Origin: Larix sibirica
Lineage: Eukaryota > Streptophyta > Pinopsida > Pinales > Pinaceae
Length of the DNA: 47,683 bases
Reading direction: 5' to 3'
Assembly (NCBI GenBank): GCA_004151065.3
Contig: NWUY0304866871.1
Span: 1 to 47,683 of the forward strand
The translations under genes were made by a program, and so were the position numbers. How positions within the stretch are numbered: position 1 is the stretch's first letter; the number at the start of each line of letters is the position of its first letter. This document shows positions 22,798-31,890 of the stretch, piece after piece. The notes under the pieces were generated by a model. The model saw nothing but the letters and a program-made list of their open reading frames with translations. It made no database searches and was not told the origin of the DNA.

Positions 22798-22960
22798 TAG
22801 GGTGGTGGGTAGGTGGTTGTGCCCGTAAGCGAGCTTGATGGTTAGGCCTGCCCGGAGAGTTCTTGATTGATTTCACACATACCCGGATAAATTTATCTTA
22901 AAATATTTACCTACAGGGTTCTACGGACGGAACCATGAGGTTCCTACAGCACCTCACAAA
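22798..22960 (+). repeat. dispersed repeat R2, partial copy
   Basis: It holds GGTGGTGGGTAGGTGG, GGCCTGCCCGGAGAGTTC and TTGATTGATTTCA, then GACGGAACCATGAGGTTCCT followed by ACAGCACCTCAC. The same blocks occur at 47,337-47,395 (GTCAGGTAGGTAGGTGGG, GCCTGCCGGAAAGTG, ATTGATTGATGGCC) and 47,188-47,220 (TACGGAACCATTAGGTTCCT). The block order differs between the two sites. Confidence 0.6.
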
Positions 22961-23199
22961 GACATACCGCCAAGAAATTTCCAGTCATCACTGGGCTGGG
23001 AGGATCCAGGGCTTGGATACTCAGCGGGGATACTTGGCTACTCAAATGTGGCTTCGACCATGGCTGGCTGCTGCGCTATTCAACTTAGCTTTAGCTACAA
23101 TTCATGCTACCTACTAGGTACCCGTAAGCTGGGCGGGTTATGCCCAGAAAGTAATTTCTTTACGGAAGGTATGGAACAAGCGAGTGAAGCACATGGGTT

Positions 23200-23400
23200 T
23201 GCCGAAAGACCATCATTGCCAAACGGTCAATGCCAGCCAATAGTCAATCCAGATGTTTATGCCGGTACTCCTTGGGAGTCACCAATGCTTGGAATATCCA
23301 CTGGTAGTTTACACTGGTAGTCCGTCGATGTAATGAGTCATAGTTGGTCGATCCAGGTTTCGACGCTTTCTTGTTGGTATGGGAACCGGTTCCAAATCAT
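23200..23400 (+). repeat. GTCAATGCCAG family with GGTCGATCCAGG boundary
   Basis: Words GACCATCATTGCCAAACGG, TCAATGCCAGCCAATAGTC, GATGTTTATGCCGGTACTCC, GGGAGTCACCAATGC and GGTCGATCCAGGTTTCGACG follow the pattern of 20,930-21,185. The 90-codon frame 23,048-23,320 runs through it and is not evidence of a gene. Confidence 0.55.
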
Positions 23401-23720
23401 AATTCTGGATTGTATGTAAATTAGGTACAGTATAAACGAGCCACGGAGATACAACAATATAAAGGTGACGGCCATAGATAAACAACGTGGTATTAGGTTG
23501 GTTCTTTTGGAAGAGCCGGCAGCATTGCTACGACCTTTTAGATGCTGTCTGGAAGGATGTATTTTTTCTTTTTTGCTATATTAACCATACCCTTTGATAA
23601 GGAGGTCTACCTCGCGGATAGTAGGAGTCAGCGGCTTCAGCGAGTCATTAACTTGTCCTAATAAACAACAAACACAGCTGTTAATTGTGTCAGTTCCTCT
23701 AACTTGAACAATGAACGATT

Positions 23721-23742
23721 ATATAATATATATATATATATA
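23721..23742. repeat. (AT)n microsatellite
   Basis: An AT dinucleotide run of about 22 bp, likely length-variable. Confidence 0.85.
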
Positions 23743-24138
23743 GTTTTTTCGGTGGATGATTAAGCAAGCATAAAGGCGCTCGAGCTCAAAGCAAATGAAT
23801 CCATACCGCCTAACATAGATAAACGTAATTCAATGCGATTTGAAACTAGATAAAACAAATGTGTTATCCAAAATTGATAAAAAGAATAGTTTCCAGGGGA
23901 GCTAAAATGGTCCCACCCTAATCAGTTCTTAAGTTTTCTATCTAATAAGCCTCCTCTAACTGCTCTGGCTAAGCTTCTATATCCTTCCCGCCTTATGACA
24001 AGAACCTAATACGTCCTGACTTTATTTCCTGGGGCATTATAACCTTTATCTACCGAAGACCCAATCTGTCGAACGGTCTAACTGCCTTCCGATGGGACTA
24101 TCCCGCTATTAGTGTGAAAGTGGTCAAATTTCATATTT
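23743..24138. other. gene-free intergenic stretch
   Basis: No coding frame or RNA gene was recognised. Confidence 0.45.
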
Positions 24139-24290
24139 CTTACGGTGCTCGTTCCTGCCTGATGGGTAGTAGCAGTAAGTGGGAGAAGGAGGAAGTAGCA
24201 GTAGGTATGGGGTAGCGGGGTTCGGGAGTCTGGAGTGGATAGCGGGTGCAGGTAGTGTTTATCGGGCGGATTGGTTCAATGCAGCAGCCT
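24139..24290 (+). repeat. family A repeat, copy 1
   Basis: It starts CGGTGCTCGTTCCTGCCTGA, TGGGTAGTAGCAG, then a run of AGTAGCAGTAGG and GGTAGCGGGGTTCGGGAG words. The opening 22 bases recur almost exactly at 26,879-26,900. The AGTAGCGG part recurs at 24,973-25,010 and 42,620-42,635. Confidence 0.7.
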
Positions 24291-24879
24291 TATGATCCTT
24301 ATTACCCTCCTTCTGATCTTTCCTGATGTTGCAGCTCCAAGCACAACTGCCAAAATGTAAATATATAAAGCCTAAAAGCTCCGCCCAGTCTATACTGTCC
24401 TTAAGTAGGAGTATGGGCTCTCAGCGGCTTCCTTCCAGGTCCTTCCTAGGGTTCCATGCTAAGCTTCTCGCACTAACAACTAATGGCGATCCGCTTTGTT
24501 CTATTCTCTATGATGAACCTTACACTCACTGTCTTTCCGATGCCTGCCTCAGCAGCTGTGGGCTCTGTTGTTTCCACTGATGGGTTCATGTAACTACTGT
24601 GCTGTGCTGTCCCAATAAGAAGTCATGGGGAAATAGGCTAAGCAGTAGCAATCCATTAATTTATTGATCCGTCTATCGATCCATCCATCCATACGAAAGG
24701 CAAGCGCTATAAATCCTTCAACGTCTCTATGATCTGGGGCTTCCATCACCACCATATCTATCTGTTCGAAGCTTCTGTCCTTTTCAAGTAGGATGATCGC
24801 AAGGGGTAACATTTAAGCACTTTACTTTACCCTGACCTTCCACGAAAGAGCGCTATTGATGAACGCTCCTAAGCCTCAC
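24291..24879. other. gene-free intergenic stretch
   Basis: Open frames of 84 codons (24,326-24,580 plus) and 72 codons (24,594-24,812 minus) show no recognised domain. Confidence 0.4.
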
Positions 24880-25075
24880 TCAATTAATTACTGGCCATTG
24901 AGTCCCTCCCAGCCTTGCTCTTTATTATTTCGTACCTTGTTCCTAGTTACCGTTGCTCGTTCCTAATCTGTGGGCAGTAGCGGTTGCGGGGAGTAGCAGA
25001 AGGAAGGGGTTCGGTAGTGCTCAATCGGCTCCTTTGTTGTACTCCTTCGCCTTAGATATTTGATCTTGATGCTGT
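24880..25075 (+). repeat. family A repeat, copy 2
   Basis: The order is ATTACTGGCCATTGAGTCCC, TCCCAGCCTTGCTC, CCGTTGCTCGTTCC, TGGGCAGTAGCGGTTGCGGG, GTTCGGTAGTGCTCAATCGG, CTCCTTTGTTGTACTCCTTC. The first part matches 40,681-40,760, and the last part matches 26,948-26,990 and 42,450-42,490. This copy ties the partial copies into one family. Confidence 0.75.
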
Positions 25076-25163
25076 ACCCTACTTCAAATTTATTACTTGA
25101 AGATCCTCAGTTATTTAGTGAGTGAATGTCATGCAGTAAGTTAACGGGGCTTCTTTGAACGGC

Positions 25164-25189
25164 GGTTTAAGTGAATGGTTTAAGTGAAT
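25164..25189 (+). repeat. 13-bp perfect tandem duplication
   Basis: GGTTTAAGTGAAT occurs twice back to back (25,164-25,176 and 25,177-25,189). Looser GAACGGC and GTTAACGGC words flank it, suggesting a longer decayed array at about 25,140-25,235. Confidence 0.85.
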
Positions 25190-25299
25190 GGCTTATGCAG
25201 TGTTTGGGTGAACGGCTTCTGTTAACGGCGAAGTGTAAGGAGGAAGGAGTCCTTGTTGATGATTAGTTCTGGTTTTTTCCTCCAAAGTGGGCAGTCCGG

Positions 25300-25510
25300 C
25301 GGACAAACAGTCAACGTAGTGTTAAGATAAGGCGGGTCAACAGATGATGGATGGACAGATGGACAGCCAACAGAACGTATAGTGTAGTAAGGTGCACCCA
25401 GAGAGAAAAAGATTATATGCTTGTTTTTCAAGCTTCTGGGCCGGGATCAGTCAACAGAGGTGTTGTCTTCAAAGGTGGACCGAGAAAAAAAGGTTCATAC
25501 TCGCTGGGTT
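25300..25510 (+). repeat. family G repeat, most complete copy
   Basis: The upstream module appears twice (GTCAACGTAGTGTTAAG and CCAACAGAACGTATAGTG), with ATGGATGGACAGATGGACAG between. The monomer follows: ACCCAGAGAGAAAAAG, TATATGCTTG, CAAGCTTCTGGGCCGGGATC, AGTCAACAGAGGTGTTGTC, AAAGGTGGACCGAGAAAAAA. The end of one monomer (GGTGGACC) is the start of the next in the 6.7 kb copy, which shows the unit was once tandem. Confidence 0.7.
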
Positions 25511-26859
25511 CCTGCCTCCTTGGTTTGGTGCGTGCTTGAGCCCGCTTGCTTCCCCTTTTGGCGGTGTCTACAAAGGTGGGGGGGGGGAGTGCGCCGTTGA
25601 ATTAAGCAGCAGCTCTGTTATGGCTCTTGCTCGGATTGCTTGCTGGGAACATGCTCTACTTAAATCCTACCATGGGAATATGCTCGGATTAACAAATATA
25701 TCCCCCGGCAGTTTTGTTCGTTGATGGCCAGGGGTGGGACGTCCACCAGCCAGGGGTTGGTTGTCGGTTTGGGTCAAAGGAGGGTATTCAATTTGAGGGA
25801 AGAATCAAGGGAGAGTGGTAAGGCAGGGACTATATAGGTAGGGGAGGAACGTATAAGACTGGGTCCAAAGGCTGGCCAATCAACAATATGAAAAAGTTTT
25901 TATTCTCTGTTAAAAGCATCCCCGGTCACTTACTTGCTTCAGAGAGGACTATATATGAAATTGACCTTCTGTTTACACGTTTGCACTCTATACTATCATC
26001 CCAATATGCCGTCTTTCCGCTTTTACAATTACCGGCAAGGCGCGAAAACTTATAACCTTGTGGCCACGTGAGTACTATCTATCATCCTGATACGCTACCT
26101 TTCATTAATGACTTTCTCACGATTGATGGGCGCGGATAGAGAAATAAAATTATCTATATCGTTTATAGCTCTATTATCTCTGATAGATTCAATCTCGTGG
26201 GCTCATGAAATCATATTAGAGCGTAGCGTATTCCACTCAAGTAAGCTCTCTCTTCTCTCCGGAAAGTAAGATATATTTATATTCTTTCTAATTAAATAAA
26301 AGATTAATAGATATATCTCTTAAATATATGTATGGGTATATAGTGCTATGCTGGGACCAATTCTATATCGCTATGCTTGTTGGGCTATGTTGTCGAAACT
26401 AGCGTGGGAGTTTTCCTATATGAGCTACCGGGGGGAGTAAAAATGAATTACCATTCGTAAATATGAACCAGGGAAGTTGTCTATATAACTACCAGCTCAC
26501 TGTTTATTACGGGCTCTGTTGGTTGAGGCTATGTCGGGTGTGGTACCTTATCTCGGGTGCAGTAGTTATTTTCTGGCCAGGTGATGTGGTGTGTGTTTAA
26601 AGCCAGATATCTCTCGTGGGGGCCTTATCCTTCCTATTGAGCAGCGAAGGGGATGTGTGATTGGGTTAGTTGTAACTTGCTCTTTATTCTCCCGGACTAC
26701 TAATAATAAGTTGTAACTCGCTCTTCATCTTATTTTGACCCACCTATGTTTCTTAATATGAAACAAGTAGCCGGCTCTAAAACACTACCAGAGATTAGAT
26801 GTAAAGTTGTATTGACAATCTAAACAAGGTCTTTATGACTCGGTCATCAGTTTCTGTTA
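25511..26859. other. gene-free intergenic stretch
   Basis: No gene was recognised. A G-run (GTGGGGGGGGGAG) lies near 25,577. The 110-codon frame 25,392-25,724 starts in family G and has no known domain. Confidence 0.4.
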
Positions 26860-27115
26860 CTGGTGCTAATTTTTAACCGGTGCTCGTTCCTGCCTGATGG
26901 GAGCGTAAAGCAGGTCGGGCAATAGCATAAGGAAGGAGACAGGTTGTTTCGGTAACGCTCAATAACCAGGCTCCTTTGTTGGACTCCTCCCTGATCTCTT
27001 CTTTGAAGCAAGGCTATTTCAAGCAGGCTATTTGAACCAGGGCTTGAATCTTTTGGAACCAGGACAATATGAACCAGAGCTATTTAAGCAGGGCTCCTAT
27101 TTCAACAGCGTTTAT
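26860..27115 (+). repeat. family A repeat, copy 3, with GAACCAGGGCTATTT array
   Basis: AACCGGTGCTCGTTCCTGCC, TGATGGGAGCG, AGGAAGGAGACAGG, GGTAACGCTCAATAACC, AGGCTCCTTTGTTGGACTCC, TCTTCTTTGAAGCAAGGCT follow family A. From about 27,003 a tandem array of 15-25 bp units follows: AAGCAAGGCTATTTC, AAGCAGGCTATTTGAACCAG, GGAACCAGGACAATATGAAC, CAGAGCTATTTAAGCAGGGC. The same end occurs at 42,490-42,575 (CTTCTTTGAAGCAAGGCTC, TATATGAACCAGGCTTTATA). Confidence 0.75.
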
Positions 27116-29081
27116 TTATCCCCCGGTATCGGCTATCATCGGGGCAGCTCAATGACTTTGTATCCACTAAAGTTGTGTGTACTTAGGAAGGAATGGGTTG
27201 GGTGCTAAGGATTACTTACTATTTTATTGGCTGGGAAAATGTAACTTCCTTGCCCTTGGAAGGACAGCTCGTTCCTCGCTCTTTTTAGGACGTTTACCTA
27301 GGATTTAAGGTGTCATTTACAAGCATTGCTGCCAATCATTTTAGTTATTGCCGGCCTTAAGGTTAAATTGTCGAGAGTCGCCAGGAGTAAATGACTTGTC
27401 ACAAGGAAGGGCAGTTGATGGCCGATCACATCGCCGATTGATGATCATGCCCAGCCGAGAGACCAACCCAACCACCTATTTTAGAAATAAAAGATTGGTT
27501 TGGCCAATTTCAACATCTCCATATGGGTTCCAGAACTCTATTTTGTCAATAGGGAGCGAACAAACTCAATTTATCTTTAATAATTACCATAGCCTTTGCC
27601 CTGAGCGCCACAATCCTCAAGTAAAAGCAAGGTACAAGCCACTTGATCGGACGCTAGGAGATAAAGGGTAAAAACACTTCTTGTTCAATATAAATAGGGC
27701 TGGTTTCCTCTCGAAACGTTCGTTAGCCAGGAGCTTTTCAATGCACGACCCACCCAAATAGGGGTATGTTGTTATATACTCCCAAATTATTAATTTGATG
27801 CGATGTCCCTTCCCTTCCATGTTAAAAAACAGCCTTTAATTTGAGGGCTGCAATAAAAAGAAAATATGTATGTCTATCCAGCAATCAGCTACTGGGCTGT
27901 ATAAAGGGCACGGGTCACTGCCATACTTAGAGGGAGTATTCCCTTACTGTACTTGCTTTTAATGACCTTACTTTGAACCTGGTCAAGTCCTTAGAATACC
28001 TTACTTGAACGTGAACGGGCCGCCGCTTTGCAGTTCCAAAGCGAGTCACTTCAGTAGCAGCCGTTGATCCAGCCAGATACAGCTTTAGATTCTGTCGGAA
28101 TTGTCGGCGTCGAACCGTCCCCTTAATAAATTTTGTATTCCTTAACAAAAAGTGTCAGCGCTAATGCAGTTTAAGATGGCGTTTAGGCAAGTAAAGAGAG
28201 CTAGCTTAGATCCCCCACCCAATAAGGAAAGGAAACTAGGGATAAACAAGTGTAAAATTTCAGAGTGAGTGAGAACCTGCCCTCGCCCTCCTTATGTCAT
28301 ACGTACTTGAAGTGGGAGATTAAGTACTCAAAGGTGGCTTATAGTGGCTACCCCGCCTAAGCCTCCTCTAAGTTTCCTGCCTCACTTCCTCTACGCTCTT
28401 TGAAGGGTCTAATAAGACTATAACCTAGCGTCGTCTGAAGCCTTACTTGTCTTTCTAGACCTAACAGTGTGAGTTATAAGCCTTAGCCTTCACTTTACTA
28501 ACCCTATTTAAGTACGTAGGCCATTTAGCCCTACGGTTCGCCGAGAGGGAACGGATAATAAGAAGCTCAATTTTGCAAGAACAAAAAAAAAGTATATGCT
28601 TATATTACATGGCTAGCCAATGCTTGAAGTAAAAGTTTTTACACAAAAAAGTGAAACATAAGGAAAGGCTTGCTTGACCAAAGGGAGGGCAAGGCGCGCC
28701 TAAGTTTTCAAAATTTATTAGCTAATAGTATTTCTCTAGGGCCTTAGGGCGAGTTACTAAGGCTAAGGCTTGAACTATACAAGTATGGAACTAAAGCTCA
28801 GACTAGAGATAGTACATGAGGGCTTAGTTACATTTACTAGCGGTAGCAATCTGTAAACCATGAGCTAAAGCAATTAATGACCATTGCTCTTTTTAGCGCT
28901 ATGCTCTTCGACTAGGAGACAACTTAAGGCCAGAAGCAAGGAAGTGGTGTCCGTGGAACTTACTAAGGGTAAAGCACTATAGCTTAACTCTATGGCTTTG
29001 TCAATAGAGCTAGTACTATAAGGAATATCTCGATAGGCCTTAGGGGGATTATATATAGTTATTAGTGCTGGACTACAGCTA
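27116..29081. other. gene-free intergenic stretch
   Basis: Open frames of 107 codons (27,348-27,671 plus) and 73 codons (27,927-28,148 minus, Arg/Lys-rich) have no recognised domain. From about 28,340 to 29,060 many CTAAGGC, GGCCTTAGGGC and AAGACTTA-like words occur. These recur at 43,430-43,560 and, inverted, at 37,245-37,400. Confidence 0.4.
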
Positions 29082-29531
29082 CTAGTTGAAAGTAGTGCTA
29101 GTTCTTGATTGACAACATTTTTGAAAGGGCCTGGTCCAACGGATGGATAACTGCCTTCGGAATAGTCTTCCTACCGGCACAGGACGGCACCGTAAAGGAA
29201 CGGGACAACCCGCAGACGCAGAACCGAGACCAGGGGACAAAGAAAATAGGGAATGATAGCCAAGTACTGCCAGGATGCGAGGTCCTGATTCACGCCCTCG
29301 ATACCCACGATAAACGCCCTCGATCATACGCCCCCAGTAATAATGAATGATTTTGATTGAGTCCGATTGCCCCAGGAAGGAATTAGGATAGCGATAATGC
29401 TTGCCTTCGGCAGATGGAATAAAGATGGATGGAAGGAACGATACAATACCCGCGATCACACAGATTACCATAGCGACATAGATTAACAGGGACACATAGA
29501 GCTCTACGATACACATATTTGGGAGCCCCAA
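29082..29531 (-). CDS. unidentified 149-codon open frame
   Basis: The frame opens at TTG; the first ATG is codon 6 (Met-Cys-Ile-Val-Glu). Residues 8-35 form one strongly hydrophobic segment (LYVSLLIYVAMVICVIAGIV) that could span a membrane. The rest is Arg/Ser/Pro-rich without a known domain. An 81-codon plus-strand frame (29,105-29,350) overlaps it, which weakens both. Chimeric mitochondrial open frames with one hydrophobic N-terminal segment are known in plants, but no piece of a known mitochondrial gene was recognised here. Confidence 0.15.
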   Translation of the reverse strand: MGLPNMCIVELYVSLLIYVAMVICVIAGIVSFLPSIFIPSAEGKHYRYPNSFLGQSDSIKIIHYYWGRMIEGVYRGYRGRESGPRILAVLGYHSLFSLSPGLGSASAGCPVPLRCRPVPVGRLFRRQLSIRWTRPFQKCCQSRTSTTFN

Positions 29532-29634
29532 TAAGCCCCATCATGAACATTGCTGATAATTTTATATCATTATTATTTATTACTTTTTCCACAACGTTGA
29601 AAAGAATGTTCACGCTCACAGCATTCCCGCATTA

Positions 29635-29735
29635 GACCCTATACCCATTTCACCATTACCCTATATTTACCATTCATTACCCTTTCTGTCATACCCTATC
29701 ACTTATACCCTTTCATTCTTACCCTTTCTCTATGA
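29635..29735 (+). repeat. degenerate ATACCCT / TTACCCTTTC array
   Basis: The words CCTATACCC, ATTACCCTATATTTACC, ATTACCCTTTCTGTC, ATACCCTATC, TATACCCTTTC and TTACCCTTTCTC repeat every 15-20 bp. No coding signal. Confidence 0.7.
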
Positions 29736-29960
29736 AGCAGGTAGCAAGAATCGAGATCAACAGGTATCAAGTGATGGGTATCGAGATGATAGGGCAGGAA
29801 GAGAGGGACGTTATCAGTTTTGAAGGTCGAAAGATCTCGATCAGCAGTCAGTTCGAAGGATCGGTGGAAGGTCGCAAGGTCTTAATCGGCATTGATTCGG
29901 GACAATAGAGACCTCTCAGGCACAGCAAGGTATCAAGTCTCAGGACAGGATCGGTGGTAA
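29736..29960 (+). repeat. degenerate ATCGAGAT / GAAGGTCG array
   Basis: Words GAATCGAGATCAACAGG, TATCAAGTGATGGG, TATCGAGATGATAGGG, GAAGGTCGAAAGATC, TCGATCAGCAGTCAG, TTCGAAGGATCGGTGG and AAGGTCGCAAGGTC recur. Read on the minus strand, part resembles 5620-5790. Confidence 0.5.
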
Positions 29961-31049
29961 GTTTTGTCTCGCGAAGCAGAATCGTTTTTCGTCAGAGGTA
30001 TTCTGGCAGGAAGGTCTATGGTTTGTTGCTCTTGTATTAAATTTTGTTGGCTGATAATAAAATTATAAGGCTGTCATATACAATCTACTTCATCTAGGGT
30101 TGAATATGTGGTTATTTCTCTATTGTTCATGGTTGCACATGACTACTTTTCAGTAATCACATGGTTGTGACGGTGCATCTTAAGGGCTATCACTTAATCT
30201 TGCACAATCCAAAAATCGGCTATGTGGGGTGTCCCCTTCCTTCCCTGTGTACCTTAGCGTACTTCCTGTGATTGGTGGATGCGGCATTCGACAGATGTTT
30301 CTTGTTTTCGTTACGCCTATATTGGAAGATGTTATCAAGTTAATCAATCAAATAAATCAATTGAGTAAATGCCCATCCTGGGATACCTCTCTTCTCACGC
30401 ACGACACCTGTAAGACTATTTTGGCCCTACTCTCGCATTCAGTCTCTATAAATCCAAAAATTGGTGGGCAACTATGGACTACTGGCTATGACTGGTACTT
30501 ATGGACTATGTCTGGCGGATCCTCAACATTGTGAATTAACATAATATATAAAGTAGCTTAGCAGAGCTGAAGCGAGGAAGCTAGTTCCCTGAGCTACAGC
30601 TAAGCAGCAAGTAATACTCACTTGTTTTTCCACTGGTCTTTATTAAACATGTACGTTGACCTTCTTCCTTCTGGTGACCACCACCTCCATAAGCTGGCCT
30701 CGACAACTAACTATTGCCAGAAGCTATTCGTAATTTCATTTTTGACCAGAAAGCTGTCGTGACCTGTTCTCGATCCCCTGTACACAAAAGGAGGTGTGCT
30801 TAAACTTATCGTCCAACCCCAGAAAGCAGGTGGTTCTTCTTAGTTTGTTATCTTTTCCCTATTGAACGTGTTCTTATCTATTGTTTGGTGGAAACTTGGA
30901 ATGTAGGAAGGAGTTAGGGTAATGAGGGGGCACTAGCTGACCTGCGTTAATGGCGCTTACCTAGCCCCTTTCCTGAGGACCTTTCCTTTACGTATGATCA
31001 TACTCAACGGGTGACTGACTCATATATAAGTAAGTGTAGGAGCTTCTTG
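29961..31049. other. gene-free intergenic stretch
   Basis: A 101-codon open frame (30,229-30,534) has no recognised domain and its end runs through a CTGGCTATGACTGG word of the TGGCTATGAC repeat family. At 30,955-31,010 lies one copy of the CGTATGATCCTCAA repeat. Confidence 0.4.
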
Positions 31050-31240
31050 TGATATGGCTGGTATGGTTGTATGACTGGCTATGACCACTGTCTATTGGCA
31101 ATGACTGATATTATTACTATGACCCTCTGGCGATGTACCGGCTGGCAATGACCTTCTATATATGCTCGGCTATGACTGATTGGCTATGACTGGTTAGCTA
31201 AGGTTAGCTGTGTATAACTGGTGTATGATCCTCAAATGTT
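31050..31240 (+). repeat. TGGCTATGACT array ending in GTGTATGATCCTCAA
   Basis: At least six units are visible: ATGACTGGCTATGACC, TTGGCAATGACTG, TACTATGACCCTCTGGC, CTGGCAATGACC, TCGGCTATGACTG, TTGGCTATGACTGG. The array runs into GCTGTGTATAACTGG and TGTATGATCCTCAAATG. The same transition (TGGCTATCTGTGTATGG, TGTATGATCCTCAA) is at 45,065-45,100. Confidence 0.75.
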
Positions 31241-31299
31241 TTTTTTTATACTAATGTATGCTTTGCCTCCGGAGGAGAACCAACAAGTATCCAGAGATC

Positions 31300-31495
31300 T
31301 CCGTTGAGCGTAGCGAGTCGCCTGACACGTGTAAGGTAGGTACCCGATCCAATACGGGTAAGGTAACGCGAAAAAAGGTACCCAATCCAAGGTACTGCCG
31401 ATACTAGATACTCGCCGATCCGAGGTCTACGATCCGAGGTTTCCGAGACCAGGTAGGTATGATCCAAGGTCTCCGCCGCCCAATAAATGTAAGGT
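31300..31495 (+). repeat. degenerate GATCCGAGGTCT / AAGGTAGGTACC array
   Basis: Units GTAAGGTAGGTACCCGATCC, GGGTAAGGTAACGCG, AAAAGGTACCCAATCCAAGG, GCCGATCCGAGGTC, ACGATCCGAGGTTTCCG, ATGATCCAAGGTCTCCG and GTAAGGTAGGTATTTG repeat every 15-30 bp. The 73-codon minus-strand frame 31,246-31,467 runs through the array and is not a gene call. Confidence 0.7.
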
Positions 31496-31669
31496 AGGTA
31501 TTTGAAGAGAAATAGGAAGTTTTGGTATAGGCTTATGTTTAGGGTAGGAAGCTGCCTAGTTATCCTATTTATTGGATTTGGATGAAACTGTTTAAAATCG
31601 AACCATTTCCGCGTGTTTTATCACTAGTGTTCCCATCCCTTGCATCCATTTACCATTAATTTTTTTAGT

Positions 31670-31890
31670 AAGGTCCTAGCCTAAAAAAATACTAGCCTTT
31701 ATTTTATCACCGAGCTAAAGGGCAGGAAAGGTCAATCCAACCAGTAAGGTCCGGGTTAACCCAACTAGTCAAGTTATGGTCAACCCAACTTGTAAGGTCC
31801 TGCTTTTATTCTTTCCTTCAAAGAGTTATAGTTCGAAATCTAAGGTGTTCAAGGTAGGTCCTACCCAGTAAGGTCCTAATCCAGGTTCCT
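31670..31890 (+). repeat. degenerate AAGGTCCTGGTCAACCCAA array
   Basis: Units TAGTAAGGTCCTAGCC, AGGTCAATCCAACCAG, TAAGGTCCGGGTTAACCC, AACTAGTCAAGTTATGG, TCAACCCAACTTGTAAGG, TAGGTCCTACCCAGTAAGG and TCCTAATCC follow each other with about 25-30 bp spacing. Confidence 0.7.

Noticed and set aside
25570-25592. G-run as a regulatory quadruplex
   Set aside because: It is a single run of G, not four separated runs.
27348-27671. 107-codon plus-strand frame
   Set aside because: Composition is unremarkable, no domain was seen, and its beginning overlaps TCGCCAGGAGTAAATGAC words of the dispersed repeat family.
28060-28160. tRNA-like T-arm on the minus strand (GGACGGTTCGACGCCGAC)
   Set aside because: The stem has a mismatch, and no anticodon arm, D-arm or closing acceptor stem could be placed around it.
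28515-28565. CCCTACGGTTCGCC resembling the 3' half of a group II intron domain V
   Set aside because: The matching 5' half (GAGC/GAGCCGTA type) is absent. The bases in front form an unrelated short hairpin, and no exon or intron gene lies nearby.
31246-31467. 73-codon minus-strand frame
   Set aside because: It lies entirely within the degenerate GATCCGAGGTCT array.
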